The position numbers were made by a program, and so were the translations under genes. A stretch of 64,000 nt of DNA. Source: Salinisphaera orenii subsp. orenii MK-B5 (GTDB taxonomy: Bacteria > Pseudomonadota > Gammaproteobacteria > Nevskiales > Salinisphaeraceae). Of this stretch, positions 1 through 9,160 are shown piece by piece (positions within the stretch are counted from its first letter, which is position 1; every line of letters starts with the position of its first letter). The DNA lies in assembly GCF_003788635.1 (NCBI RefSeq), contig NZ_AYKH01000012.1, forward strand, positions 272,920-336,919, read 5' to 3'. The notes beneath the pieces were generated by a model. The model was not told the DNA's origin, did not search any database, and saw nothing but the letters and a program-made list of their open reading frames with translations.

Positions 1-203
1 ATCGGGCGACGGGTTTTTTCGATCGCATCGCCCGCACCACGCCGGACCAGGCGGCGGCCAAGATTCTCAAGGATCTGGCCCGCCGGCGCGGCCGCTGCCT
101 GATCGGCGCCGACGCCGTGGCACTCGCAGCCGTCGCCCGCGCCGCGCCGGAACGCTACTGGTCGATCCTGTCCCGACTGATGCCGAAATCGCGGGCCGCC
201 TGA
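1..203 (+). CDS. C-terminal end of a short-chain dehydrogenase/reductase (SDR), truncated by the window start
   Basis: Reading from base 3, an open frame of about 66 codons ends at TGA 201-203. The peptide resembles the C-terminal tail of classical SDR oxidoreductases: an Ala-rich helix ending in a cluster of Arg, then CLIGADA (the usual ILVGxDA segment), then a helix containing ERYWSIL. The Rossmann fold and Tyr-x-x-x-Lys active site would lie upstream, outside the window, so cofactor and substrate cannot be judged. It is convergent with the redoxin gene that follows after 25 bp. The family call rests on the tail only. Confidence 0.6.
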   Translation, partial: RATGFFDRIARTTPDQAAAKILKDLARRRGRCLIGADAVALAAVARAAPERYWSILSRLMPKSRAA

Positions 204-228
204 GTCAGGCCACCCGCGAGCCTTTCCG

Positions 229-792
229 TCAGGCGGCTTTCCACTTGATGCTGCAGCCCTGGCTGGGCACCTGCACGTCGGCCGGGATCATGTCGCCGTC
301 GAGCAGCGCATCGAGCGAGGCGCGCAGATCGGCCCCGGTGACCGGGGTGCCGCTCTTGGGCCGGGATTCGTCGAACTGCCCACGGTAGGCGCACCGGCCG
401 TCGGCGTCGAAGACGAACAGGTCCGGCGTGCAGACCGCGTCGTAGGCCTTGGCCACGGCCTGGCTCTCGTCGTAGAGATAGGGAAAGATGAAGCCCTTCT
501 CGTCGGCGAAGCGGGCCATGTGCTCCGGCCCGTCCTCGGGACGCTCGCTGACGTCGTTCGAGGAGATGGCGACGAAACCGATGCCCTGCGGCTGGTAGCG
601 CTCGGCCACCTTCACGATCTCGTCGATGATGTGGATCACGTAGGGACAGTGGTTGCAGATGAACAGCACCACGGTGCCGTTCTCACCGGCGACATCGGCA
701 AACGTCGTGGTCTGGCCGGAAACCGTGTCCGGCAGGGCGAAATCGGGCGCCGGCGTGCCCAGCGGCATCATGGTTGAGTCGGTCAGCGACAT
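229..792 (-). CDS. Thioredoxin-fold redoxin (AhpC/TSA-like), 187 aa
   Basis: Cytoplasmic redoxin of the type annotated as thioredoxin family protein. It starts with MSLTDS, followed by the peroxiredoxin-like PAPDFALPD segment, and has a CNHCPYV motif near residue 50 in which the two Cys flank two residues. This is the typical redox centre of the subgroup. I chose the ATG at 790-792 because AAGGA lies about 7 nt upstream; the frame is open further upstream but has no better start. It probably reduces a disulfide or peroxide substrate, but nothing here identifies the partner. It lies 68 bp downstream of the CoA-racemase gene on the same strand and may be cotranscribed with it. Confidence 0.85.
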   Translation of the reverse strand: MSLTDSTMMPLGTPAPDFALPDTVSGQTTTFADVAGENGTVVLFICNHCPYVIHIIDEIVKVAERYQPQGIGFVAISSNDVSERPEDGPEHMARFADEKGFIFPYLYDESQAVAKAYDAVCTPDLFVFDADGRCAYRGQFDESRPKSGTPVTGADLRASLDALLDGDMIPADVQVPSQGCSIKWKAA

Positions 793-860
793 GGTCGGTT
801 CCTTGTCTGGTTGGATCGCATGCAGTCTAGCCGCTCGCCGGAACGGGCCCAACCCCGCCT

Positions 861-2048
861 TCAGCGGCGACCCAGCCAGTGCGCGTTGTCCGCTCCCAGA
901 GCCGGGGGCGCACCGAGCGCGGCGCGGGCGCCCCCGTCGAAACGCAGCGGGCATCCGACCGCACCATCCTCGACGAGGCCGCGCGCACGGACGTGCGCCT
1001 GAGCCAGCGCCTCGTCCAGAGTGAGCACCGGCGTGGTACAGGCATCCGCATCCGCCAGCAGCGCCACCCACGCGTCCCGCGGGCGGGTGCGAAACAAGGC
1101 CGCAAGCCCCCAGTGCAACGGCCGCGTGGCAATACGGGCACGCCGAGGATCGGCCAGGGCGTCACGCATGCGGGCTCGCCAACCGCCGAGGCGCCCGGCT
1201 GTGGCCTGCCGACTGGATCCTCCCCCTCCTGTCGATGCCCCGCGCCGGCCGCCGCCAAACCCCGGCGGCGCCACCCGGGCGAGCAGCCGGCCGAAGAACT
1301 TCGGCTCCAGCGCGCCGACCGCCAGATAACGCCCGTCGCGGCATTTGTAGACCCGGTAGTTCGGCAGCGCGCCGGTGAGCATATCGGCGCCGCGCGGCTG
1401 GGTCACGCCGAGACCGTTGAGCGTGGCCATGGCCACCGGCTGCAGCGCCAGCGAGCCGTCGAGCATGGCCGCATCCACGAAGGCGCCCTGCCCGCTCGCG
1501 CGCGCGCCGATCACCGCTGCCAGCACGCCCACCGCACAGGTGAGCGCACCGCCGGCCAGATCCGCGATCTGTACGTTCGAGATCGCCGGCGCGCCGCCGG
1601 CCGTGCCGTTCTGGTCGAGCACGCCGGCCAGCGCCAGATAGTTGAGATCGTGGCCGGCGGCGTCGGCGAGCGGCCCGGTCTGGCCGTAGCCGGTCAGCGC
1701 GGCATAGACGAGCCGCGGGTTGATCGCCTTGAGCGTGTCGTAACCGCAGCCCAGGCGCTCCATCACGCCGGGGCGAAAGGATTCGATCACCACATCGGCG
1801 TCCGCGACGAGCACCTTGAACGCGGCCAGGTCTTCGGCCACGCGCAGATCGAGCGTCACCGACGCCTTGCCGCGATTGACCTGTTCGAACAGCGCCGGCG
1901 ACAGGCTGCGGGCGTAATCGCCGCCGTCGGGGTCCTCGATCTTGATCACCTCGGCGCCCATCTGGGCGAGCAGCTGGGTGGCGTGCGGGCCGGGCAGCAG
2001 ACGCGTGAGATCGAGCACGCGCACGCCTTTGAGCAGAGAGTTCGTCAT
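861..2048 (-). CDS. Class III CoA-transferase / alpha-methylacyl-CoA racemase family protein, 395 aa
   Basis: CaiB/BaiF-family protein, closest in motif to alpha-methylacyl-CoA racemase (AMACR), which epimerises 2-methyl-branched acyl-CoAs so that beta-oxidation can proceed. Seen: an N-terminal VRVLDLTRLLPGP and a GAEVIKIEDP segment, a GHDLNYLALAG segment carrying the His expected in AMACR, and an IADLAGG segment carrying the catalytic Asp. GGAACA lies upstream of the ATG. It follows fadE on the same strand after 245 bp, which fits a role in branched-chain acyl-CoA degradation. Oddity: about 50 residues encoded near 1130-1300 are Gly/Arg/Ser-rich and unlike the family (see findings). The exact substrate is unknown. 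Confidence 0.85.
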   Translation of the reverse strand: MTNSLLKGVRVLDLTRLLPGPHATQLLAQMGAEVIKIEDPDGGDYARSLSPALFEQVNRGKASVTLDLRVAEDLAAFKVLVADADVVIESFRPGVMERLGCGYDTLKAINPRLVYAALTGYGQTGPLADAAGHDLNYLALAGVLDQNGTAGGAPAISNVQIADLAGGALTCAVGVLAAVIGARASGQGAFVDAAMLDGSLALQPVAMATLNGLGVTQPRGADMLTGALPNYRVYKCRDGRYLAVGALEPKFFGRLLARVAPPGFGGGRRGASTGGGGSSRQATAGRLGGWRARMRDALADPRRARIATRPLHWGLAALFRTRPRDAWVALLADADACTTPVLTLDEALAQAHVRARGLVEDGAVGCPLRFDGGARAALGAPPALGADNAHWLGRR

Positions 2049-2293
2049 GGCCTGTTCCGAAATCTAAGAAATGAGTGCCCTGATGACTACTCGGCCACGC
2101 CGATTGAGGCAGCCATTTTCCATACGCCGCGCGCTTGCCGGCCTGCGGTCTGGCCCACCGGACGTTCGAACACCGATCGGCCGACTAGGCCAAACCTCAT
2201 CCGCTACGATCGTAGCCGCGCAACCCGCTTTGAGGATCGAGCCGCACGAGTCTACGAAACCCGCGGCCGAACCCCATGGCCCTTTCGCGTCGA

Positions 2294-4540
2294 TCAAGCC
2301 GCGTCTCGACGGCTGGCCTCGGACGGCGCGACCGCACGGGCGAAGAAGTCCGACTCGCTGAAGACATCGACCTCGATCGCGGCCAGGCGTGCCCCACGCG
2401 CCGCGCTCAGGCGCTCAGCCTCGTCGGCCTCGATCACGCCGGCTTCGCGTGCGGCCTGTGCCAGCGCGTCGGGTTCGCCCGCCGGCAGCTCGCCCGCTTT
2501 CTGTTCGGCCTTGATGCGCTCGACGATCGGCGCCGTGTCGGCCACGCGATGAAAGGCGTCGAATAGCCGGCCCACGCCCGAATCGGGGTTCTCGGGCATG
2601 AAGATATCGGCGTTAAGCCGCGCGCTCTGGGCATCGATACGCTGCGACACCGCGGCGGCGGCCATCGCCATGCGGTCGTCCGGCAGACGCGCCAGCCGGT
2701 TGACCCGCAGAATTGGCAGGAATACACCGCGCAGCAGCTTGCCGAGCGGGCCGTCGAAGTTCTCGTAGATGCCCTCGAAAGCCTCCTGCACCTTCGCCAG
2801 GCTCAAGCGCAGCGCGTAATCAACGAGCACGCGATCCTCGCGCGGCCGGCCCTCGGCCTCGAAGCGGCGCAGCGTCGAAAAGCCCATCAGCATCCACGCC
2901 AGCGCATCGGCATAGCGGCCGGTCAGGTTGCCGCGCATCTTGAGCCGGCCGCCGACGAAGAACAGCGCCAGATCCGTGAACAGGGCAAAACGCGACGCCG
3001 CCCATCCGAGTTTCCTGTAATAGCGTTTCGTGGCCGCGTCCACATCGGGCACCCGCACGAAGGCGCCGCGCGTCAGCCCGTGTCCGACCGTGCGGCCCAG
3101 ATTGGCGAGGAAATGCCCGATCCAGCCCCGCATGCCTTTCGAGAACGCGCGGGCGTCGTCGTTTTCAACCGCATGGACTACGTCGAGCGCATGCGGATGG
3201 CAGCGGATCGCGCCCTGGCCGAAAACCATGAGCGTGCGCGTCATGATGTTCGCACCCTCCACGGTGATCGCCACCGGCGCGCTGCAATAGCCGCGGCCGA
3301 TGATGTTGTTCGGCCCCTGCATCACGCCGGCGCCCGAGAACACATCCATGGCATCGGTGGCGGACTGGCGCGCCAGTTCCGTGGTGTAAGCCTTCATCAC
3401 CCCCGACACCACTGGCGGGTTGATGCCGTCATCCACCGCCGTGCAGCCGAACACGCGCGCGCCCTCGGTCATATAGGCGAGCGCGTTGAGACGGCCGATC
3501 GGCGTGGCCACGCCTTCCATGCGCCCGATCGGCAGGCCGAACTGCTGGCGCACCATCGAATAGGCGCCGGTGGCCGCGGCCACGGTACGAATGCCGCCCA
3601 CCGCGGTCGCCGGCAACGAGACCATGCGCCCGCCGGCCAGGCTTTCCATGAGCATGCGCCAGCCGCCGCCGGCCTGGTCGCGCCCACCGAGGATGTTGTC
3701 GGCCGACACGACCACGTCTTCGCCCATCAGCGGGCCGTTCGGGAACGCCTCGCCGATCGGCTCGTGGCGATCGCCCTGGATGAGCCCCGGCGTGCCGCCG
3801 TGGATCAGCACCACGGTGATGCCCGGCGCTTCGCCCTGGCCGAGCAGATTGTCCGGGTCGCGCAGCCGACAGGCCAGCGAGATGAGATTGGCCACCGGCC
3901 CGAGCGTGATATAGCGCTTGCGGAAATTCAGCCGCAGCCTGATCTCGTCGTCGGCATCGCGAAACGCCTCGGCGTCGGCGGTGAGCGACGCCGCGTCCGA
4001 GCCGGCGGTGGGCTCGGTCAGGCCGAAGCACGGCAGGTATTCACCCCGGGCCAGGCGCGGCAGGTAGTGATCCTGCTGTGCCTCGGTGCCGTATTCGACC
4101 AGCAACTCGGCCGCGCCGAGGGTGTTCGGAATCACCACATAGGCGGACAGGATGCCCGAATGCGGCGTGACCTTGGCCATGATCGCCGAGCGCGCGAGCG
4201 TGGAGAATTCCTTGCCGCCGTAGGCCCTGGGGATGATCAGCCCGAAGAATCCGGCCTCGGCCATGAATTCGATGATGTGGTCCGGCACGCGCCGCGTGAG
4301 TGCGATCTCGTTGCAGTCGGCGCGCGAGAGCAGTTCTTCGACCGGCCCGTCCATGAACGCCTGCTCCTCGGCGGAGAGGCGGCCGTAGCGCGCATCGAGC
4401 ATCGCGGCGAAATCAGGTTTGCCCGAAAAGAACTGACCGTCGACCCAGACATTGCCGGCCTCAAGGGCCTGGCGTTCGGTATCGGAAATGCGCGGCAGGA
4501 CATCGTTGGCCTGCATCCAGTGCATGAGCGCGGTGAACAT
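2294..4540 (-). CDS. fadE: Acyl-CoA dehydrogenase of the FadE type, 748 aa
   Basis: Catalyses the first, FAD-dependent step of fatty-acid beta-oxidation (acyl-CoA to trans-2-enoyl-CoA). It has the FadE layout: an N-terminal helical domain, a central beta domain with CFGLTEPTAGSDA (flavin/substrate contact), a helical domain with VEGANIMTRTLM (the region of the presumed catalytic Glu), and the long extra C-terminal domain found only in FadE-like enzymes. E. coli FadE is 814 aa with an N-terminal membrane segment; here the protein starts at MFTALMHW without one, so it is shorter but complete. It lies 57 bp downstream of fadJ on the same strand, in the order fadI-fadJ-fadE. Confidence 0.92.
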   Translation of the reverse strand: MFTALMHWMQANDVLPRISDTERQALEAGNVWVDGQFFSGKPDFAAMLDARYGRLSAEEQAFMDGPVEELLSRADCNEIALTRRVPDHIIEFMAEAGFFGLIIPRAYGGKEFSTLARSAIMAKVTPHSGILSAYVVIPNTLGAAELLVEYGTEAQQDHYLPRLARGEYLPCFGLTEPTAGSDAASLTADAEAFRDADDEIRLRLNFRKRYITLGPVANLISLACRLRDPDNLLGQGEAPGITVVLIHGGTPGLIQGDRHEPIGEAFPNGPLMGEDVVVSADNILGGRDQAGGGWRMLMESLAGGRMVSLPATAVGGIRTVAAATGAYSMVRQQFGLPIGRMEGVATPIGRLNALAYMTEGARVFGCTAVDDGINPPVVSGVMKAYTTELARQSATDAMDVFSGAGVMQGPNNIIGRGYCSAPVAITVEGANIMTRTLMVFGQGAIRCHPHALDVVHAVENDDARAFSKGMRGWIGHFLANLGRTVGHGLTRGAFVRVPDVDAATKRYYRKLGWAASRFALFTDLALFFVGGRLKMRGNLTGRYADALAWMLMGFSTLRRFEAEGRPREDRVLVDYALRLSLAKVQEAFEGIYENFDGPLGKLLRGVFLPILRVNRLARLPDDRMAMAAAAVSQRIDAQSARLNADIFMPENPDSGVGRLFDAFHRVADTAPIVERIKAEQKAGELPAGEPDALAQAAREAGVIEADEAERLSAARGARLAAIEVDVFSESDFFARAVAPSEASRRDAA

Positions 4541-4597
4541 GACGAGCCTCCGGGCTGGGCGTCGGGCCGCCGCCGGCGGTTGCCGGCGATGAGCGGC

Positions 4598-6889
4598 TCA
4601 GGAATAGAATCGGCCGTGCGACGCCGAGCGCGCGCTCGCCATCGTCTTGAGGATCGGCGCCGGTTCGAAGCGAGGGCCGTGGCGCTCGACCAGCGCATGC
4701 AGCCGGTCGACGAAACGCGCAACGCCCACGGCGTCGATATAACGAAACGGCCCGCCGGTGAACGGCAGAAAGCCCAGCCCGAAGACGGCGCCGATATCGC
4801 CGTGCATGGGCTCACGGATGACGCGCTCGGACAGGCAATGCGCGGCCTCGTTGGCGAAGGCCAGCGTGCAGCGCTCGACGATCTCGGCCGCATCCGGCGC
4901 GCGCCCGCCATCGCGCTGCTGTGCGAGCAGCCGTTCGAGATCGGCATTGGCGGGCCGCTTCTCGCCTTTCTTCGTCTTCGCGGTGTAGTCGTAGAAGCCC
5001 TTGCCGGACTTGCGTCCCAGATGACCGGCCTCGATCATCCTCTGCGAGGCGTCGGGTGCGCTCATGCGCTCGCCGAAGGCGGCCTCCAGGATCGGGCCGA
5101 CCTTCACGCCCACGTCCACGCCCACTTCGTCGCGCAACGTCATCGGCCCCACGGGAAAACCGTGGTCGGTCAGCGCCTGGTCGATCTGGCGCACACCGGC
5201 GCCCTCCGACAGCAGGCGCGCGGCCTCGTTGAGATACGGCGAGAGCACGCGCGTGGTATAGAAACCGGGGCCGTCGCCGACCACGATCACGGTCTTGCCC
5301 TGGGCCTTGCCGAAGGCCACCGCGGTGGCGATCGTCTTCTTCGACGTCTGTTCGGTGGCGATGATCTCGAGCAAGGGCATCTTCTCGACCGGCGAGAAGT
5401 AGTGCAGCCCGATCACGTTCTCGGGGCGCTTCGCCTGCGCGGCGATCTCGGCGATCGGCAAAGAGGACGTGTTGGTCGCGAAGATGCAGTCGGTATTCGC
5501 GCATGCGTCCGCCGCGGCCTCGACGTCGGCGAGCATGGCCCGCTTGAGATCGAGATCCTCGAAGACCGCTTCGACGACGAGTTCGCAGGCGCCGATGCCG
5601 CTGTAGTCGGTCGTGCCCGTGACCTGGTGCAGGCAGCGATCCGCCTGCGCCCGTGTCATCGCCTTCTTGGCCACACGCCGGGCATAGAACTGCTGGACGT
5701 GATCGAGCCCGCGGGCGAGACCGTCATCGCTGACGTCCTTGAGGCGTACCGGCAAGCCGGCCTTGTCGATGGTCACGGTCGCGATGCCCGCGCCCATCAG
5801 CCCCGCACCGAGGACGCCGACGCGGCGCACGGCGCGGGCCTTGACGTTGCGGGCCACGAACGTCGTCCTCTTGAGGGCTTCGGTCGCGTGGTAGACATGG
5901 CGCAGCGACTGCGACTCCGGCGTCATCGCCAGCTCGCCGAACGCCTTCGCCTCGGCGTCGAAGCCGGCCTGTACACCGCGGGCGAAACCGGTCGCGACCA
6001 CGTCGATGATGCGCTCCGGCGCCGGGTAATTGCCGCGCGTTTTCGAGCGCGTGCGTTTGCGCGCCTGAGCGAACAGCAGACGGCGGCCGAGCGTCGTGTC
6101 CTCCAGCGCGGCGTGGGTCAGGCCGTTCACGCCGGCGCCGATGCGCGCGCGTGCCCGCCCGAACAGCGACGCGCTGCCGGTGAGCGAGCGTTTGCCGGCG
6201 AAGCGCGCCTGGCGGATCGCCTCGTCGCGCAGCGCCTCGGGCGCGACCACCGTGTCCACGATGCCGCACGCCTTCGCCTGGGCCGGGCGCAGCTTGCGAC
6301 CGGTGAGCATGAGATCCAGCGCCGCCTGGATGCCGACCAGGCGCGGCAGGCGCTGGGTGCCGCCGGCCGCCGGCAGCAGGCCGAGCATCACCTCGGGCAG
6401 CCCGAGCGTGGTCGCCGCCGTATCCGCGGCGATGCGCACGTCGCAGGCCAGAGCCAACTCCAGACCGCCGCCGAGACAGGCCCCCTCGATCGCGGCCACC
6501 ACCGGCACGTGCAGCTTCGAGAGCCGGCGAAAGCCCGCCTGGCCCTGCTTCGAGAGCGCCTCGACATCGGCCGCGCTCTTCTGCGCATCGAGCATGTCGA
6601 TATCGGCGCCGGCCATGAAAGAGCCCGGCCTGGCGGAAACCAGCACCACGCCGATGACCTCGGTGTCGTGCTCGAGCGATTCGAGCAGCGTCTCGAAGGC
6701 CGGCGCGAAGTCGGCCCTGAGGGTGTTCTGGGTCGCCCCCGGCACGGCGAATCGCACGACGGCGATGCCATCGTCGCGGCGCTCCACGGCGAACAGGTCG
6801 GCGTCGGCCGACGTGTGGGTGGGTGCGCCGGACGTGCGCGGGGCGGCTGCCGACGAGGGAGACGTCTTTTCAGCGCTTGCGTTGCTCAT
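4598..6889 (-). CDS. fadJ: Bifunctional enoyl-CoA hydratase / 3-hydroxyacyl-CoA dehydrogenase (FadJ type), 763 aa
   Basis: Alpha subunit of the trifunctional beta-oxidation complex. The N-terminal crotonase domain has [15 protein letters not shown] and [16 protein letters not shown], which carry the two hydratase Glu residues. The middle has the NAD fold [13 protein letters not shown], then [16 protein letters not shown] of the dehydrogenase and a C-terminal dimerisation domain with [12 protein letters not shown]. The first 30 or so residues are a Ser/Ala/Thr-rich extension absent from E. coli FadJ (714 aa). It starts 36 bp after fadI on the same strand, so the pair is an operon. FadJ rather than FadB is chosen from the pairing with a FadI-type thiolase. 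Confidence 0.92.
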   Translation of the reverse strand: MSNASAEKTSPSSAAAPRTSGAPTHTSADADLFAVERRDDGIAVVRFAVPGATQNTLRADFAPAFETLLESLEHDTEVIGVVLVSARPGSFMAGADIDMLDAQKSAADVEALSKQGQAGFRRLSKLHVPVVAAIEGACLGGGLELALACDVRIAADTAATTLGLPEVMLGLLPAAGGTQRLPRLVGIQAALDLMLTGRKLRPAQAKACGIVDTVVAPEALRDEAIRQARFAGKRSLTGSASLFGRARARIGAGVNGLTHAALEDTTLGRRLLFAQARKRTRSKTRGNYPAPERIIDVVATGFARGVQAGFDAEAKAFGELAMTPESQSLRHVYHATEALKRTTFVARNVKARAVRRVGVLGAGLMGAGIATVTIDKAGLPVRLKDVSDDGLARGLDHVQQFYARRVAKKAMTRAQADRCLHQVTGTTDYSGIGACELVVEAVFEDLDLKRAMLADVEAAADACANTDCIFATNTSSLPIAEIAAQAKRPENVIGLHYFSPVEKMPLLEIIATEQTSKKTIATAVAFGKAQGKTVIVVGDGPGFYTTRVLSPYLNEAARLLSEGAGVRQIDQALTDHGFPVGPMTLRDEVGVDVGVKVGPILEAAFGERMSAPDASQRMIEAGHLGRKSGKGFYDYTAKTKKGEKRPANADLERLLAQQRDGGRAPDAAEIVERCTLAFANEAAHCLSERVIREPMHGDIGAVFGLGFLPFTGGPFRYIDAVGVARFVDRLHALVERHGPRFEPAPILKTMASARSASHGRFYS

Positions 6890-6925
6890 GGCTCGGCCTG
6901 CAGTGGATTCGAAGGGGAAGGCGCT

Positions 6926-8260
6926 TCAGTCACGCTCGAGGATCATCGCGGCGCCGATGCCGCCGGCCGCACAGGCGGTGGTCATCGCCAGTCCGCCGCC
7001 GCGGCGCTCGAGCTCGTGCGCGGTCTGAATGAGGATGCGGGCCCCGGTGGCACCGAAGGGATGTCCGAAGGCGATAGAGCCGCCGTTCACGTTGAGGATG
7101 TCGCGCTCGATCGTGTCCAGCGGCCTGTGGCCGGTGGTCTCGGGCAGATAGGTCTTCGATTCCATGCCGCGGATGTTGGCCTCGACCTGGGCGGCGAAGG
7201 CCTCGTGCATGTCGATGAGCGTGAGGTCGGACAGCGCGAGACCGGCACGCTCGAGCGCCACCGGGGCGGCCATCACCGGGCCCATCAGCAGGTCGCGCTC
7301 GGGCGTCTTGGCCGCAAAGGCGTAGCTGCGGATATAGGCCAGCGGCTCATAGCCCAGCGCCTTGGCGCGCGCCTCGCTCATCAGCAGCATCGCCGCCGCG
7401 CCGTCGGTCAGCGGGCTGGCGTTGGCGGCGGTCACGCTACCGTTGCGCTTGTCGAAGACGGGCCTGAGCTTATCGTAGCCGGCGCGCTCGCTGTTCGTTC
7501 GCACCAGATTGTCGTCGTTGACGGGCACGGTCTTGCCGTTCGCGTTCACGAACGCGGTCATGCGCTGTGCGTCCATACGGCCGTCCGAGAGCGCGGCGGC
7601 GGCGTTCACATGCGAGGCGTGGGCGATATCGTCCTGCTCGGCGCGGGTCACGCCCCAGGTCTTGGCCATCTGCTCCGCCGACTCGCCCATCGTCTTGCCG
7701 GTCGAGTATTCGGTGATTGAGGGCGTGCGCGGCAGCAGGTCCCTCGGCCGCAACCGCGAGAGGATGCGCAGCCGGTCGGTGTGGGACCTGGCCTGCGAGG
7801 CATCGCGCAGCGCGTCCGACAGGCGCTTGGACAACGGGACCGCGATATCCGAGGTCGAATCCGTGCCGCCCGTCATCACGACGTCCGCGTGGCCGAGCGC
7901 GATCGCTTCGGCGCCGCTGGCCGCGGTCTGGAAACTCGTCGCACAGGCTCGAGTGATCGAATAGGCGTCGGTGCGCGGGTCCATGCCCGAGGCCAGCACG
8001 ATCTCGCGGGCGATGAACGGCGCCTCCGGCTTCATGATCGTCATGCCGAAGATCGCCTGCTCGACATCGGCCGCGGCGAGCCCGGTCCGGGCCAGCACCT
8101 CCGCGGCGGCCATCGCCCCCAGGTCGACGGCATCGGCATCACGAAACGCGGTGGCGATACGCGCGAACGGCGTGCGCACCCCGGCCACGATGGCGATCCG
8201 CCCGTGCGGGCCGGACAGCGGATTCGGAGCGGGGTGTGAAGCGGCACCTGCCTGGGTCAT
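6926..8260 (-). CDS. fadI: Acetyl-CoA C-acyltransferase (3-ketoacyl-CoA thiolase, FadI type), 444 aa
   Basis: Thiolase that cleaves 3-ketoacyl-CoA with CoA. Visible are the nucleophile Cys at about residue 106 in [10 protein letters not shown], the His in FGHPFGATG near the C-terminus and the second active Cys in TTACAAGG. The length matches FadI (436 aa in E. coli) better than FadA. I chose the ATG at 8258-8260 because AGAGG lies 9 nt upstream; an in-frame TTG 30 nt further upstream has no ribosome-binding site. It is the first gene of the fadI-fadJ-fadE run, with a candidate promoter and a palindrome just upstream. Confidence 0.93.
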   Translation of the reverse strand: MTQAGAASHPAPNPLSGPHGRIAIVAGVRTPFARIATAFRDADAVDLGAMAAAEVLARTGLAAADVEQAIFGMTIMKPEAPFIAREIVLASGMDPRTDAYSITRACATSFQTAASGAEAIALGHADVVMTGGTDSTSDIAVPLSKRLSDALRDASQARSHTDRLRILSRLRPRDLLPRTPSITEYSTGKTMGESAEQMAKTWGVTRAEQDDIAHASHVNAAAALSDGRMDAQRMTAFVNANGKTVPVNDDNLVRTNSERAGYDKLRPVFDKRNGSVTAANASPLTDGAAAMLLMSEARAKALGYEPLAYIRSYAFAAKTPERDLLMGPVMAAPVALERAGLALSDLTLIDMHEAFAAQVEANIRGMESKTYLPETTGHRPLDTIERDILNVNGGSIAFGHPFGATGARILIQTAHELERRGGGLAMTTACAAGGIGAAMILERD

Positions 8261-8293
8261 GGCGATCGACCTCTCGATCTCACAAAACAATAT

Positions 8294-8307
8294 GTAATCC
8301 GTATTAC
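8294..8307. promoter_or_regulatory. Inverted repeat GTAAT-N4-ATTAC upstream of fadI, candidate operator
   Basis: The 14 bp have perfect 5-bp arms separated by CCGT, 34 bp upstream of the chosen fadI start and between it and the candidate promoter. A repressor here would block fadI transcription. Short palindromes of this size occur by chance; the position and the neighbouring TetR pseudogene make it worth noting. Confidence 0.35.
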
Positions 8308-8346
8308 GCCTGACCTTCTCGGGCCACGCCGCTACGTGGCTGTTGA

Positions 8347-8375
8347 CGCTATTTCTTATCAGTGCTCAATGTCAA
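8347..8375 (-). promoter_or_regulatory. Candidate sigma-70 promoter for the fadI operon
   Basis: On the minus strand a perfect -35 hexamer TTGACA (8370-8375) is followed after 16-17 bp by an AT-rich stretch (AATAGC/ATAGCG region) that could be a weak -10. The surrounding 8350-8400 is the most AT-rich part of this neighbourhood. The -10 is poor, so the exact start is uncertain. Confidence 0.4.
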
Positions 8376-8539
8376 TAAAAAGAAAATAATACTTTTTGAC
8401 TTGAACGCAATCCGGAATACACGCCGTGGCAGGTTCAACAGGGCCGGAATTCCGGCGCGCGCCGCACACTCTTGCCGGCGCATCGAAGGCGCGGCGCCAC
8501 GTTGTTCGCGCAGCGACCGTCGCGTCGGGTGCGCTTGGA

Positions 8540-9038
8540 TTAAATCGAATGCGAGGCCCGCTCCTCACTAAAGACGATCTATCGGCATTACGGCGACAAG
8601 CGCGGGCGGCTCGACGCCTGCGTGCTGGACCGGGCCCATCGACTCGCCACTCGCATGAACGATGACCTGGTCGGCATCGAGATCTATGAAGGATCGCCTG
8701 CAAAGGGGGCCGAGTCGTACTCCACTAGTTCGCGCAGGTCGCGAGCATGAGCCTGGCCTCGTTATATCCCGACGACATCTGACACAGCGTCACCGACGAC
8801 CGGCGACGGCTCATCGGCCTGTTCCCGCAAATTCTCGCGGAGGGCCGCGAACGGGGCGTGCTCAATGATCGGGTCATCGAGGAGTCCTGCTGGACTAGTT
8901 CTGCGGCGCGCTCGTCCGACTCATCCGGATGCACTCGCTGCGCACCGGGGAACGCCGCTCAAGGCGCAGACGAGGGTGCTTTTCAAGATGCTCTGGCGCG
9001 CGATGGCCCGCCCCGCCGAGACCGCGCAATCGCAGTAG
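8540..9038 (+). pseudogene. Decayed TetR-family transcriptional regulator
   Basis: Pieces of a TetR protein are readable in shifting frames. From 8571 there is TIYRHYGDKRG, the recognition-helix signature of TetR helix-turn-helix domains, followed by LDACVLDRAHRLATRMNDDL. A second block reads MSLASLYPDDI, then an in-frame TGA, then [21 protein letters not shown]. The last block, in another frame, reads [14 protein letters not shown] and then [19 protein letters not shown] up to TAG at 9036-9038. The N-terminal half of the DNA-binding domain is barely recognisable and at least three frame changes plus a stop are needed. The rest of the 900 bp gap between fadI and metK holds no other gene I can support. 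It may once have controlled the fad operon. Confidence 0.75.
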
Positions 9039-9091
9039 CCATCGGGCCTGCCGCCGTCATCGGCGACGGCAGAACGCGACCGGGTTCGACC

Positions 9092-9126
9092 CCGGACATG
9101 CAAGTCCGGCGCGTCTTACGTATACT
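9092..9126 (+). promoter_or_regulatory. Candidate metK promoter with an upstream hairpin
   Basis: A -10-like TATACT lies at 9121-9126, 35 bp before the metK ATG; the -35 position (about 9098-9103) has only a weak match. A perfect inverted repeat, CCGGAC-N6-GTCCGG, spans 9092-9109, just upstream of the predicted transcript, so it would act on DNA rather than as an RNA leader. Strength is uncertain. Confidence 0.4.
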
Positions 9127-9160
9127 GCCATCCGTTCATCCGGATAGGGAGATATTGCCA

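Noticed and set aside
2203..2216. Perfect 14-bp palindrome GCTACGATCGTAGC between fadE and the racemase gene
   Set aside because: A few perfect 14-bp palindromes are expected by chance in 64 kb, and nothing else around it supports an operator.
3080..7720. Very long open frame (about 1546 codons) antisense to fadE, fadJ and fadI
   Set aside because: Its product is a His/Arg/Gly/Ala-rich sequence without family motifs. It mirrors three well-supported genes and is an effect of high G+C codon use.
8443..8456. Perfect 14-bp palindrome GCCGGAATTCCGGC in the fadI-metK gap
   Set aside because: Same reason: chance is adequate, and it lies in a decayed region.
9078..9095. tRNA T-loop-like GGTTCGAC before metK
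   Set aside because: No acceptor stem, anticodon arm or D-arm can be folded around it; it is part of a short hairpin region.
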